From Bog-473 sp963781955 (GTDB taxonomy: Bacteria; Actinomycetota; Acidimicrobiia; Acidimicrobiales; RAAP-2), in assembly GCA_963781955.1 (NCBI GenBank), contig CAWAHU010000001.1, positions 868,001 through 932,000 of the forward strand: a stretch of 64,000 nucleotides of DNA, in the 5' to 3' direction. A program made the translations under genes and the position numbers. The notes beneath the pieces were generated by a model. That model was not told the DNA's origin and made no database searches. It worked only from the letters and a program-made list of their open reading frames with translations. Shown here in pieces: positions 35,455 through 45,760 of the stretch. Each line of letters opens with the position of its first letter. The first letter of the stretch is position 1.

Positions 35455-35479
35455 TCTTGTTCAACTGACAGACTTCGTT

Positions 35480-35605
35480 TCACCTGGATGGTCGTTTCTG
35501 CCGTAGTCGCTCGTAGGGGGTCAGACCCCCAGCGGGCCGCGGGGGCGAGCGTCGTAGTGGAAGTCGTGCCACTCCTGGAGCTTCTCGTTGAAGAGGTCCC
35601 ACCAC
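35480..35605 (-). pseudogene. Integrase-core transposase, C-terminal scrap
   Basis: LFNEKLQEWHDFHYDARPRG followed, after a one-base slip in a G-run near 35519-35523, by GGLTPYERLRQK. This is the end of an IS481/IS3-type rve domain (the YNxxRPHGxLGG-TPYERL region). The catalytic part is gone. It is joined directly to an IS110 fragment. Confidence 0.8.
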
Positions 35606-35776
35606 CGATTCGATGGCCCAGGTCCGCTTCTCGAAGGGCTCGGCCCAGCGCAGGAGCTGATCGACCTGGGGGCTCGCCGCCCGCACCTTGACCCGTGCGA
35701 TCTGGTCCTCGTCCCGGCCAACCGCCACCGCGGTAGACGACGCCTTGTGAGGGTCGATCCCGACCATCACCTTCAT
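35606..35776 (-). pseudogene. IS110-family transposase, N-terminal scrap
   Basis: From the ATG at 35776: VMVGIDPHKASSTAVAVG, then a charged stretch, and FEKRTWAIES, the start of an IS110 DEDD transposase with its first acidic residue. The frame then passes into the unrelated integrase-core scrap, so less than one sixth of the transposase remains. Confidence 0.85.
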
Positions 35777-36748
35777 CTCTGCCTCCTTGGTGGTGGGAGC
35801 CACCGGGGCACTCCTGCATGGCGGACTGTCGGTGCTCGACCCTCATCTTGAGCCACTCGGTGGCGCGGCCCGAGCGGGAGGCTCTTCGTAGGTGAGCCAG
35901 TCGGCTGACGCCGGCGACAGGCACTCTTGAGCCCCGCAGGGACCTCACGATGCTACGAATCGGCCGCAGCACCTGCCACCAGTCTCAAGCAGGCGCCTCT
36001 GGGCAGTGCCCCGGCCGACCGGTCGCTCTATGGTGTACAGGATCAGCTCTCTGACCTTCAGGGCGACCGCAGAGCAAAGCGGCCCTCGTGGGCCTAATGG
36101 TCGACGCGGTCATGGGCGGTCGCCCACTTCCGCCGTCACCGGATCGTGACAGGACGAGCTTTGGCAGATGGCGGTGTGGATGAGGGAGGTCACGCTGGCC
36201 CACCCGGCGGTGTCCCGACTGCGCCGCGAGCACAAAGCCTGGACCTCCTCCATCTTTCCGATGACCGAGCGCTGGATCAGCATCTGGCAGCAGAGTGGTC
36301 TCGAACCTCCGGTGTGCCGTGCTCGCTGCATCCGCCACGAGCTCCGCAATCATCGGCTTCGTGGAACTAGAGCTCGTGCTCCTGCTCCTATCATTACAAC
36401 CACCGGACGCTGCCGGGTTGGCGTCGTTCCCAACGCTGGGGCGTCCTTCGGCGCCAAGAGCGAAGGCGCCAGAGAAATCGAGCTGGTCGTGCGGTCCGTG
36501 ATCGAAGGAGTGCACGCCCGGCTGTCGCAGTCCGGCGCCGCGGTCCTGGATCCGCCGTCGACGCAGAACCGTGCGAGAGCTCCGCAGCCGCAAGCCCTTA
36601 TGGCAACTCGTTCGCCAGGAGGCAGGTGTGCCGTGTCCCGGCGTTGATCGAGGTAGCAGAACTGACGTGAAGGACGGGATGCGCGCGCAGTAAGTCCGCC
36701 AAGGAGTGCACCGTTTGAGGACCGGCAATCGGAGGAAGAGAGGACGCT
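35777..36748. other. Gene-free stretch before the solute-binding protein gene
   Basis: About 970 bases. Open frames exist on both strands but none shows a signal, motif or codon pattern I can support. The last 30 bases carry the GGAGGAAGAGAGG site of the gene at 36749. It may hold decayed remnants of mobile DNA. Confidence 0.5.
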
Positions 36749-38020
36749 ATGCGTAGGGTCGTCGCGGCGCTGGCCGCGCTTTTCGTCTGCACGTTCGGGA
36801 TCGACCTGAGCGCGACAGTGGCCGGGGGGGCGCAAAACCAGTCTGCCCAGGGAGTGACGTCCAGCACCGTCAAGGTCGGGGTCACTTACCCCGACGTAGC
36901 CGCGATCCGCAGCATCATCAATGTCGACCCGGGCAACTACCAGGTGGCCTACACCACCTTGTTCAACAAGATCAACGCGAACGGGGGGATCCACGGCCTC
37001 AAGATCGTCCCCGTCTTCGCCGCCGTGAATCCTCTCGGTACGGCGGCCGCTGCCAACGCGTGTACCCAGCTTACCGAGGACGACAAGGTGTTTGTGGTCC
37101 TCGGCTTCTTTCAGCAGCCCGACACCGCTTGCTACGTGCAGACCCACGGCGTGCCGATCATCGGTGCCTCCCTGACGGCGGCGCAGGCGAAGCAGGCAAA
37201 TGCGCAGGCCTACAACAATCTGATCTCCGACACCGACCTGGTCCCCAAGGAGATGGCCGTCTTCAAACAAGAGGGTGTGTTCAAGGGCAAGAAGGTGGCC
37301 GTTGTCGGGACGAACATCGACCAGTCCGAGATCAACCTGGTCCTCCCCGCTCTGCACAAGGAGGGCGCCGACGTCGTGCAGACGGCCGTTAACAGCGTGC
37401 CCGACACCGACACCGCGGCACAAGTGCGGGAATATGGCACTATCGCCCAGCGGTTCCAGTCAGCCGGGGCCGATGTGGTGGTCGCTGTGGGCAACGCCGG
37501 GAACGGGTTCCCCTCTGCGCTCCAGAGCAACCAGAGCACGTACCGTCCGCGGATCGTTGCCACGGACTACACGGACCTCGACGCGTACGTCTCCAACAAG
37601 GCCGGTTACACGCAATCCATCCTGAGGGGTGCCATCACCGCCGGAGGGATCCCGCCGCCCTCGGTGTTGTGGAACGACCCGACAATGAAGCGCTGCATCG
37701 CCATGATCCAAGCCGCCGAACCGGCCGCAGTGATCAACAACCCGGTCACAGCGACCGCGTCCACCCCTGTCACCTGGACGGCGCCGGAGTTGGCTTGCGT
37801 GCAGGTGGCCTTGTTCGCCGACATCGCCAAGGCCGCCGGCAAGACACTGAACAGGAGGACGTTCGCCGCCGGGGCGTCGACTCTCACCGACGTGATGCTC
37901 CCTGGAGGTGGAGGCACATTCAACTTCTCCCATGGCCACAACGACGGCGACGGACCAGTGTTCGTCTACGAGTGGAATCCCGCCAGGAACGTTCTGGCGC
38001 TGAAGGCGACCATTGGGTAG
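36749..38020 (+). CDS. ABC transporter substrate-binding protein, branched-chain amino acid type
   Basis: 423 residues of the type I periplasmic-binding fold (Peripla_BP_6-like). A signal peptide (VVAALAALFVCTFGIDLSA) is followed by STVKVGVTYPDVAAIRS. The domain alternation VFVVLGFFQQPDTACYV, KKVAVVGTNIDQSEINLVLP and ADVVVAVGNAGNGFPSAL is typical. It binds a small ligand outside the membrane; the ligand is unknown. No permease or ATPase of the Liv type is adjacent, so it is an orphan here. A strong GGAGGAAGAG site precedes the ATG. Confidence 0.88.
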   Translation: MRRVVAALAALFVCTFGIDLSATVAGGAQNQSAQGVTSSTVKVGVTYPDVAAIRSIINVDPGNYQVAYTTLFNKINANGGIHGLKIVPVFAAVNPLGTAAAANACTQLTEDDKVFVVLGFFQQPDTACYVQTHGVPIIGASLTAAQAKQANAQAYNNLISDTDLVPKEMAVFKQEGVFKGKKVAVVGTNIDQSEINLVLPALHKEGADVVQTAVNSVPDTDTAAQVREYGTIAQRFQSAGADVVVAVGNAGNGFPSALQSNQSTYRPRIVATDYTDLDAYVSNKAGYTQSILRGAITAGGIPPPSVLWNDPTMKRCIAMIQAAEPAAVINNPVTATASTPVTWTAPELACVQVALFADIAKAAGKTLNRRTFAAGASTLTDVMLPGGGGTFNFSHGHNDGDGPVFVYEWNPARNVLALKATIG

Positions 38021-38130
38021 CGGCCGGTCCGGAGCGGCGCCGGCCGACCTTGGCTTGGAGGCCCGACAGTTCGGCGGAAGGTTCAACCCGGTAGCTCAGC
38101 TTGCCTGCAGCGATAGATGAAGGGGCGGCG

Positions 38131-40201
38131 ATGACCGATTCGAAAACAGATGAACAGGGTGCCTTGTTCGTGACCTCGGATTCTGAAGACCCGCGGTTCA
38201 ATGAGCCGTACATTGATGTCCGGGAATGGCGCGAGGTGCTGGCAGACGCGCCGGTGTTCCCCGGCGCCATCACGACGCAGCGGGGTGTCGCGGCGCCCGT
38301 CAAGGCACGCCATCTCTATGTCCATGGAGGGTTCACGGGCACCGACGCCAAGTTCTCGTTCTGCTTCCCGCCGGAAGAGGAATACCAAGGACGCTTCTTC
38401 CAGGCGACCCATCAGCTGCTTGCCGGCGAGGAGGCCACGGCGCGCAACGTCGCCTTCGCCATTGCGAGTGGCGGTTATTCGGTGCAGACGAACATGGGCG
38501 GCAGCGAAAACCCTCGTGGCCCGGAGGAGTCGGCCGGTGGTCGGTCCGACACGACGATTCGAGGGTACCGGGTCAACGCAGCGGCCGCGAAGTTCTCTTG
38601 CGAGGTGGCGGCCGAGATTTACGGCCCGCACCGCACCCACGGCTATCTCTACGGCGGCAGTGGCGGCGCCTACCAGACGGTCACCAGTGCGGAGATGACG
38701 ATCGGCGTGTGGGACGGGTTCGTGCCCTACGTTATGGGCTCACCGCAATCCATCCCGAATTGTTTCACCGTGCGCGTGAACGCCCTCCGAGTGCTGAAGG
38801 ACAAGTGGCCCTCGATCATCGACGCGATCGAGCCGGGCGGGAGCGGTGACCCCTACCTCGGGCTGACCGACGAGGAACGCGCTGCGCTGGAGGAGGCCAC
38901 CCGGACGGGGTTCCCGCCCGGGGCGTGGTTCAATTACGTTCCCCAGGGTGGTGGGCCGCTGGTGCTGGTCGCCAGCTATGTGCCCGCATTGGACCCGACC
39001 TATCTAGACGACTTCTGGAGCAAGCCCGGCTACCTTGGCACCGACGCGGCATCGTCGGTCCACGCGGCGCGCATCCAACACGAGGCGACAGTCCTAGAGG
39101 TAATTCCCGGCTCCCGGAAGCAACTTAAGCTGTCGAGCGTCCCGACCGGTGATCTCACCGCTGCTGACGTGATCATCACCAGCGGAACGGCAGCCGGCAA
39201 GACCGCCTCACTCGGCCGCGTCGCGTCGGACGGCAAGGGTCAAATCGGACTCGTCTTCGAACCGGTCGGCGACACGATTGACATCACAGGCAATCCCGCC
39301 GTCGTCGACAGCATCCAGGCCGGCGACAAGGTCCGGATCGACAACTCGAGATTCCTCGCGTTACAGACCTACCACCGTCACCAATTCCCGCCAGCCAATC
39401 CCGACTTCGACTACCCCGACGTCTATGACTACTTCAGGAATGCAGGCGGCTCGCCGAGGTATCCCCAGCGAGGCGTGGACATCGGCGCTGCAGGCACTCT
39501 CGGCGCAACCGGCCAGATCCCGACCGGGCGCTTCCACGGGAAGATGATCGTGGTGGAGTGCCTCCACGATGGGGATGCTCTGCCCTGGCAGGCCGACTGG
39601 TACCGAAAGAAGATTGCAGCCGCCGAAGGACCGCGCATCGACGAGAAGTACCGGCTCTGGTACGTCGACAACGCGAATCACACCGACCCGACGACCGAGA
39701 CGCAACAGACTCACGCAGTCGCCTACTCGGGAACGGTGCAGTACGCGCTACGCGAGCTGAGCGCGTGGGTCGAGCAAGACATCGCACCGCCACCCACCAG
39801 CGAATACCAGGTACATGACGGCCAAGTGCATGTGCCGGCGTCGGCGTCAGAACGCAAGGGCATCCAACCTGTGGTGCATCTCAAGGTGGACGACGGGGAG
39901 CGAGCCGAGGTTGCGGTGGGCGAAGCCGTCACCTTCGCCGCACAGATCGAGGTGCCGCCCGCCCCGGGCATCGTCGTGTCGGCGAAGTGGGACTTCAAGG
40001 GCGCAGGTACCTTTCCGGATGCCGTTGAGCTGGGGAACCCGACCTCGGAGACCCTCCACGTGACCACCACGCATGCCTATTCCGAACCGGGAACGTACTT
40101 CCCGGCGCTGCCGCGTCGCCTCCCAACGCGAGGGCAATCCCAGCACCCCATTCGCCCGATCGCTGAACCTCAGCCGGGTCCGGGTGGTGGTCAACGAATA
40201 G
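38131..40201 (+). pseudogene. Alpha/beta hydrolase with C-terminal PKD-like domain, one extra base near the end
   Basis: From the ATG at 38131 (AAGGGG site upstream) the first 450 residues include YLYGGSGGAYQT, a GxSGG nucleophile elbow, and later FHGKMIVVECLHDGDALPWQADWY and YVDNANH with candidate Asp and His, a layout reminiscent of tannase/feruloyl esterase-like hydrolases (tentative). A PKD-like fold follows from VDDGERAEVAVGEAVTFAA to HAYSEPGTYFPAL. One extra base at about 40111 then breaks it; in the next frame it ends RVASQREGNPSTPFARSLNL and SRVRVVVNE at 40201. No signal peptide is visible. As printed the frame runs to 40356 with a nonsense tail. Confidence 0.75.
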
Positions 40202-40352
40202 GAGGGGGTACTGCTGGGAGCGGGACCGCAGTCTCATACGGCCTCTGGGTGGCGCCTCGGGCGATGGTAGAGCACGCTCCTGGAGAGGCGGACCCATCGG
40301 GCGATCCCGTTGTCTACCATCAGCAGCCCGACGATCTCCCCGAGTCCGAGGG

Positions 40353-43300
40353 CTAAGCCGACAACGCCGCGGTGGCTCGCCGGGCGATGGCTGCGTACCC
40401 GCGGCTCACCGCTGTGTCGTGGGCCTGAGTCAGAAGATCGCGGGCTCGTTCGAGATCCCCGGGCCCTCCGCGGGCCGAGAGCATGCGGCCCCACCGCAGG
40501 TGGGTTGCGGCGGCAGCGAACTCCAACTGACCCCTGGCGTTGAGCTCGGCTGCTGTGGCGAAGTGTCCTTCGGCGTCGTTGTAACGGCCGAGCACCGACT
40601 CCAGGCTGCCGCAGTAGTACGCCACCGGGCTTCCGGCCGTCGCCCCGACGAAGAGAACCTGGTCGTCGAAAGGCGCAAGCAGATCCAGGAGCAGGCGAGC
40701 AGGTGCCTCGGCGTGCAGTTCGGTGGCGACGTCGGCATACGAGGCCACCGCGAAGATCCAGACGACGTCGTAGGGCAATGAGGTGAGGTCCGCGGTCGCA
40801 GCTTCGAGCATCTGGCGGGCCGTGTCGACGTTGCCGGCTTCCATATGTCCTTCGGCCAGCGTCGCACGGAACACCGGGAGGGCTGGGTTCTCGGCCGCCA
40901 CCTGCTCGATCATCGGGACGAGCTCGCTGTAGCGCCCCTGTTGGCGGCGGACGCCGATCATCTCGGCCCCGTAGAAGCCGAAGGCATCCGGCTGTCCGCT
41001 TTCCGTGCCGATCTCCAACGCGGCCGTGGCGAACTGTTCGGCTCGATCGGGATCCCCGGACAAGAGCGCATCGGCGGCGTCGTTGAAGAGGGTGACCCAC
41101 ATCATCGTTGGCTGGCGGAGTCCTGTTATCACGGCGTGCATGGTTGCGAGGCACCGACGCGCCATCTCGAAGTCACCGGCTTGCACTGCTGCCAACCGGC
41201 TGTAGGCGCCGGTCCAGAAGAGCAGGTCGGGGTCCCCCAGGAGCTCCGACAGCTCCAGGGCCTCCTTGGCATCGACCATCCGCTCGGTGAGGGTGGAGGG
41301 GACCTGGAGCGGGTCACTGACCAAGTTCAGGGTGCGGATGACGGTGTCCGGATCACCCAACCGCCTCGCCATCGCCCTGGCGGAGTCGGCCAAGTCCTGG
41401 CGCCGGTCGAGCGTTGTACCCAAGGCGAGCTCGCTGCACAGCGTGGCCAGGAGGAGCGCCCGCTCGCGCCCGTCGTCATCGCCCAGGGCTTCGAGCGCCG
41501 ACTCCAGCACCGCGACCTTGTCGACGTCAATGACCCCGATCGAACTGAAGAAGCCGCGGCTGTTCCCTAAAGCGGCAGCCACCAAGCGGTCCGTTGCGGC
41601 AAGCTCCTGGGCTCGGTGTGCGGCGTCGAGAAATGTCTCCCGGAAGCCCGGCAGCCCGGCCTGGCGTTCTGCCTCGCCCAGGGACAAACGCAGGTCACAG
41701 CCGACCATGGGGTCGTCTTCGGGCACCATTTCCGCGAGGCGGAGCGCCTGGGAGAAGTACCGGACAGCATCATCGGGGGCCAGGGCGGCCAGGGCGGCCT
41801 CGCCTGCCTGTTGGGCGTAGCCAATTGCCTTGGTCGCGTTGGCTGGTTGGCTGGCGCTGAGCCAGTGGTGGGCCAGTTCACCCACCCGCCTGCCCGGCGT
41901 CTGCCCGATGGTCGCCTCGAGGGCCTCGGCCACCCGCCGATGAGCCCCGGTTCGCCGGACCGCCGGCAGGCCCTGGTACAAGGTGTGCTGCGTCAAAGCG
42001 TGCGAGAAGCTGTAGCGCCCGGGTACGTCAGGAACCTCGCGCACGAGGGCCGCGCCGCTTGCAGCATCGAGGACGTCGATCACCTCCTCTGGGCCGAAGT
42101 CGGTGACCGCGTGAAGCAGATCAAAGTCGAAGTCCCGTCCGATGACCGCTGCCATTGAAAGGACCCGACCTGCTTGTGCACCGAGCCGGCGGACGCGGGC
42201 GGAAATGACTTCTCGTACGCTGTTAGGAAGCACCATCTCGGACATTTGCCCTCTCGCCGTCCAACGGCCACGATCGTCCTGGTAGATGGCGCCAGTCTCC
42301 ATGAGACTCCGCAGCACCTCTCCGACGAAGAACGGGTTGCCTTCGGTCTCGAGGCAGAGCGCATGGGCGAGATCCGTCGCGTCCTCGTCGAGGCGTTGCC
42401 CGGCGGCAGCCTCCATGAAGGCGAGCACGGCGGTATCATCGAAGCCCTTCAACTGGATGCGGCTGATACCAGGTTCGCGTTGTAATGCACCGAGGAGATC
42501 GTGGAGCGGGTTGGAAGATGAGAGCTCGCTGTCTCGAAACGTCCCGAGCACGAGCAGTCGTGCGGAGTCGACGGTGGCGACGACATGACGCAGAAGTCGG
42601 AGGCTTTGACTGTCCGACCATTGCAAGTCGTCGAGCACAAGCACGGTCGGTTGGAGCGTGGAGGCGACCGTCAGGAGGCCCGCCACCGCCCCGTAGAGAA
42701 GGTAACGCTCGGTCTCGGGATCCGTACTCGTCGGTGCTGGAATGGCCCCCAGCCGTTGACCGAGAGCGGGGACCATCGATGTGATGTCGCCGCCGTGGGC
42801 CTCAACGTGGGTTCGAAGGACGTGCTCGGGCGCATGCGTCACGTAATGGTGCAGAGCCTCAACGAAGGGTGAGTACGAGGCGCTGACATCTTCTTGGCAA
42901 CGTCCCAAGAGCACGCAGGCGCCCTCCCGGGCGGCGCGCCGTGCGGCCTCGGCGACCAGAGTCGTCTTCCCGACCCCTGCGTCACCCGACACGAGGACGA
43001 CGGAACGTCCTTCGTCGGCTGCCGCTCGTTTGTAAGCGTCGGTCAGCAGTGCCACCTCGGTCTCGCGGGCTACCAATCCGGTGAGCGGAACGTGCGTCAG
43101 GCGCGCCGGAAGCGGCACGCCGTTTTCGGCCGCAGCCTCATCAAGTGGTTCCCAACGGACGTCGAAGACGCCTACGGGCTCTGGGAGACCCTTCAACTCA
43201 ACCGCACCGAGCCGCTCGAAGAGGTAAGGGCTGCGCCGTCCGCCCATCATCCGGACGGCGTCCGTGGCCAGGATCTGACCGGCATCGGCGTGGGCACAGA

Positions 43301-43658
43301 GCCGAGCCGCTTCTATCACGGGGTCGCCGTAGTAGTCATTGGACTCCATCGTCACCTCTCCGCCGCTGAGTCCTATGCGCAGCCCCAGCTGATGGCGGGC
43401 GCCGACGTTGTCACGGTGGACCGCTTGCTGCATCGCCACGGCGCACGACAGGGCGGCAGAGGTGCTGCGGAACGCGACCATGACCCCGTCGCCGAGGCCT
43501 TTCACCTCGATCCCTCCGGAGCCGGCAATGGCTCGACGCAGCACTGAGAAGTGGGCCCGGAGCAGCTCGTCGGAGGCGTCCGGAGTGATCGCGTAGCTGA
43601 TCTCGGTCGAACCGACCAAGTCAGTGAATAGGACCGTGATGGTCTCGGTGACCGCCAA
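40353..43658 (-). CDS. Class III nucleotidyl cyclase/AAA-ATPase/TPR signalling protein
   Basis: 1101 residues from a TTG at 43658 with a GGAGGAGG site. Residues 1-180 are a class III cyclase domain: metal-binding Asp in VLFTDLVGST and in KGLGDGVMVAF; the usual transition-state Asn position reads Glu (DPVIEAARLC), so activity is uncertain. Residues about 195-500 are an AAA/STAND ATPase with Walker A SGDAGVGKTTLV and Walker B VLVLDDLQWSD. The remaining 550 residues are helical TPR-like repeats. This architecture is common in actinobacterial signalling proteins, often with a C-terminal LuxR HTH; none is present here. Its signal and target are unknown. Confidence 0.9.
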   Translation of the reverse strand: MAVTETITVLFTDLVGSTEISYAITPDASDELLRAHFSVLRRAIAGSGGIEVKGLGDGVMVAFRSTSAALSCAVAMQQAVHRDNVGARHQLGLRIGLSGGEVTMESNDYYGDPVIEAARLCAHADAGQILATDAVRMMGGRRSPYLFERLGAVELKGLPEPVGVFDVRWEPLDEAAAENGVPLPARLTHVPLTGLVARETEVALLTDAYKRAAADEGRSVVLVSGDAGVGKTTLVAEAARRAAREGACVLLGRCQEDVSASYSPFVEALHHYVTHAPEHVLRTHVEAHGGDITSMVPALGQRLGAIPAPTSTDPETERYLLYGAVAGLLTVASTLQPTVLVLDDLQWSDSQSLRLLRHVVATVDSARLLVLGTFRDSELSSSNPLHDLLGALQREPGISRIQLKGFDDTAVLAFMEAAAGQRLDEDATDLAHALCLETEGNPFFVGEVLRSLMETGAIYQDDRGRWTARGQMSEMVLPNSVREVISARVRRLGAQAGRVLSMAAVIGRDFDFDLLHAVTDFGPEEVIDVLDAASGAALVREVPDVPGRYSFSHALTQHTLYQGLPAVRRTGAHRRVAEALEATIGQTPGRRVGELAHHWLSASQPANATKAIGYAQQAGEAALAALAPDDAVRYFSQALRLAEMVPEDDPMVGCDLRLSLGEAERQAGLPGFRETFLDAAHRAQELAATDRLVAAALGNSRGFFSSIGVIDVDKVAVLESALEALGDDDGRERALLLATLCSELALGTTLDRRQDLADSARAMARRLGDPDTVIRTLNLVSDPLQVPSTLTERMVDAKEALELSELLGDPDLLFWTGAYSRLAAVQAGDFEMARRCLATMHAVITGLRQPTMMWVTLFNDAADALLSGDPDRAEQFATAALEIGTESGQPDAFGFYGAEMIGVRRQQGRYSELVPMIEQVAAENPALPVFRATLAEGHMEAGNVDTARQMLEAATADLTSLPYDVVWIFAVASYADVATELHAEAPARLLLDLLAPFDDQVLFVGATAGSPVAYYCGSLESVLGRYNDAEGHFATAAELNARGQLEFAAAATHLRWGRMLSARGGPGDLERARDLLTQAHDTAVSRGYAAIARRATAALSA

Positions 43659-43889
43659 GGCTCGCCTCCTCCGGTTTCCGCTCTGCTGGGGCCAGGGTAG
43701 ACGGTTGGCAACCGGAGATGCGCCAGTACGGGAGCCGTTGCGGGCGATCGTGAATCTCGCTCAGCAGGCTTGCTGTCGGCCGGACAGTAGAGGGCTGTAC
43801 TACAGCGGCGGTCGCAGTGGACGGGCTGGAAACTGGGTGGACGGACCCGCACTTGGGGGACTTGCCAGACCAAGACGGACCGAAATCAC

Positions 43890-43936
43890 CACCTTGCCAA
43901 GGTGAGGGTCGCGGGTTCGGATCCCGTCTTGCGCCC
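43890..43936 (+). mobile_element. tRNA-Gly 3' fragment, diverged att-like copy
   Basis: 44 of 47 bases match the tRNA-Gly end; changes are in the T-loop (GGTTCGGATC), the acceptor (CTTGCGC) and the discriminator. No 5' tRNA half is present. It is the second of three distal junctions. Confidence 0.85.
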
Positions 43937-44148
43937 AAGGTGCGGTTGACCCTATTGGGGTTGACCCTATGACCCAACCGATGAACTTCATGAACATCAG
44001 GGTCTCGGACATCCGGCTGTCTACGCGGAGTGGAGCGCACGCCGTGCCGAGTGCCTCACGCCACCAAGGCAACACCAAACGGAGGTCCGCGGCTACATAC
44101 GCGACCCCGATGGTCACGCAATTGCATGCTCCCCGCGGGCGGCCCAGG

Positions 44149-44439
44149 TCAGGCTCTGGTGATGTCCCTGCCCGGCATCGGCTCTGCGAGTGCCGTCCGC
44201 CATTCAGGCGCACCGAAGGCGCTCGCGAAGTACTGCGTCTCGTGGACCACGTATCCATTCGCACCCCTGCGCACAGGCTTTCGAGCGATTCGCAACCTCA
44301 GCGGCGCAGCGAACTCGTTGTAGGTTGCCCAACGCATCAGGATGACGCCGGTGGCTGTCTTGTGGTGGAAGTGGGCCGTGTCACCGGGGAGCTCCCAGGG
44401 GATGCCGGAGTCGGTCGCGATGCCCCGTCGAGTATCCAT
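44149..44439 (-). pseudogene. Dihydrofolate reductase-like fragment
   Basis: About 96 residues. DTRRGIATDSGIPWELPGDT and HFHHKTATGVILMRWATYNE match the N-terminal half of DHFR (substrate-binding IPWxLPxD and the following HF, T-x-G and TY positions), but the MGR/MGY motif reads MRW. The expected strand before the first Met lacks a start codon, and the second half with the IGG NADPH site is absent. It is truncated or decayed, and lies downstream of the pirin gene. Confidence 0.65.
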
Positions 44440-44514
44440 GGGTGCGATGAGACGGAATCGGACCGTACCTGCCCGCGGATGTGGATCCTGTCGAACGGCC
44501 TTCCGGCCCCTTGT

Positions 44515-45525
44515 TCAGATACCTGTGTGCTCGGCGCGCACCGGGTCCGGGTCGGGTACGTGTGGCATCAGCGCGTTCGGCGGGACCGTCCCGAGCCGAC
44601 CAGCCTCGAAATCCTCAAGGGCCTGCACAATCTCGTTCCGAGTGTTCATGACGAAGGGTCCGTAGTGCTCCACGGGCTCTCCGATCGGCTGACCGCCGAG
44701 GATGAGCACCTCGAGGAATTCGGTGCGCGAGTCCTGAGCATCGTCGGCTCGGATGGCGACGAAGTCGCCCGGGCCGAACGACACCAGCTGACCGACGTGC
44801 ACGGGACGGCCATCACTGCCGACTCGCCCGGATCCCGCCAGGACGTACACGAGGGCGTTGAATCCGGGATTCCAGGGGAGCTCGACCAGGGCGCCCGGGG
44901 ACACCGACACATGAGTCAGCGCCATCGGTGTGTGGGTCGACCCAGGGCCGCGATGGCCACCAACGTCGCCGGCGATCACCCGTACGAGGGCGCCGCCGTC
45001 ACCGGAGGACAGCAGCACCACGTCCTGGGCTTCGAGTCCCTGATAGGCGGGTGGAATCATCTTGTCCCTGGCCGGCAGGTTCACCCACAGCTGGATGCCG
45101 TGGAACAGGCCTCCGGAGTCCACGAGGTTCTCTGGTGGCGTCTCGATGTGCAAGATGCCGCCGCCCGCCGTCATCCACTGCGTGGCGCCGTCGGTGATGA
45201 GGCCACCGCCACCTTGGGAGTCTTGGTGGGCGAAGGTGCCGTCGATCATGTACGTGACCGTCTCGAAGCCGCGATGGGGATGCCACGGCGTGCCCTTCGG
45301 TTCCCCGGGCGCGTACTGCACCTCTCCCATCTGGTCCATGTGGACGAAGGGGTCGAGGTCACGCAAGCTCAGGCCGGCAAAGGCGCGCCGGACGGGGAAG
45401 CCCTCTCCCTCGAACCCACTGGGCGCAGTGGTGACCGAGGTCACCGGACGCTCGGCTGACTGCGTCCGGTCAAGAGTGGGTATCCCGGGCAGTTTCGAGA
45501 GATCATGAGGAGTCACGGCGGGCAC
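44515..45525 (-). CDS. Pirin family protein
   Basis: 336 residues from a GTG at 45525. Bicupin fold with the pirin metal site in the first cupin: PWHPHRGFETVTYMIDG gives two His, and MTAGGGILHIETP gives the later His and Glu. VHMDQMGEVQYAPGEPKGTP is the family lead-in. The second cupin (SGRVGSDGRPVHVGQLVSFG) lacks metal ligands, as usual. Bacterial pirins have been linked to quercetinase activity or regulation; the role here is unknown. Confidence 0.92.
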   Translation of the reverse strand: MPAVTPHDLSKLPGIPTLDRTQSAERPVTSVTTAPSGFEGEGFPVRRAFAGLSLRDLDPFVHMDQMGEVQYAPGEPKGTPWHPHRGFETVTYMIDGTFAHQDSQGGGGLITDGATQWMTAGGGILHIETPPENLVDSGGLFHGIQLWVNLPARDKMIPPAYQGLEAQDVVLLSSGDGGALVRVIAGDVGGHRGPGSTHTPMALTHVSVSPGALVELPWNPGFNALVYVLAGSGRVGSDGRPVHVGQLVSFGPGDFVAIRADDAQDSRTEFLEVLILGGQPIGEPVEHYGPFVMNTRNEIVQALEDFEAGRLGTVPPNALMPHVPDPDPVRAEHTGI

Positions 45526-45760
45526 GAGAGCCTCCTGTCGGTGTTCGTCGGGAACCCTACGTTCGCATTATCCGGAGAAACCATGGACGCGGTCAACGGA
45601 GGTGGCGCTGCCGGTCCGCTGGTACTCGCTGGGTGCAGCGCTCGACCTTGGTCGGCGGTCCAAACGAGGAAGGAACGGGTGACACGAATCCCCGCCCAGA
45701 ACATGCCGTCCCCACCTATTGTCGAGCCCGGAGTCGACCGAATCAAGGACGAGGCCTTAC

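Noticed and set aside
36168..36647. A 159-residue gene in the gap before the solute-binding protein
   Set aside because: No recognisable motif or ribosome site, and a competing open frame on the other strand; composition looks non-coding.
43890..43936. A complete tRNA gene
   Set aside because: No 5' half is present and the acceptor strand is mutated; it is an att-like fragment.
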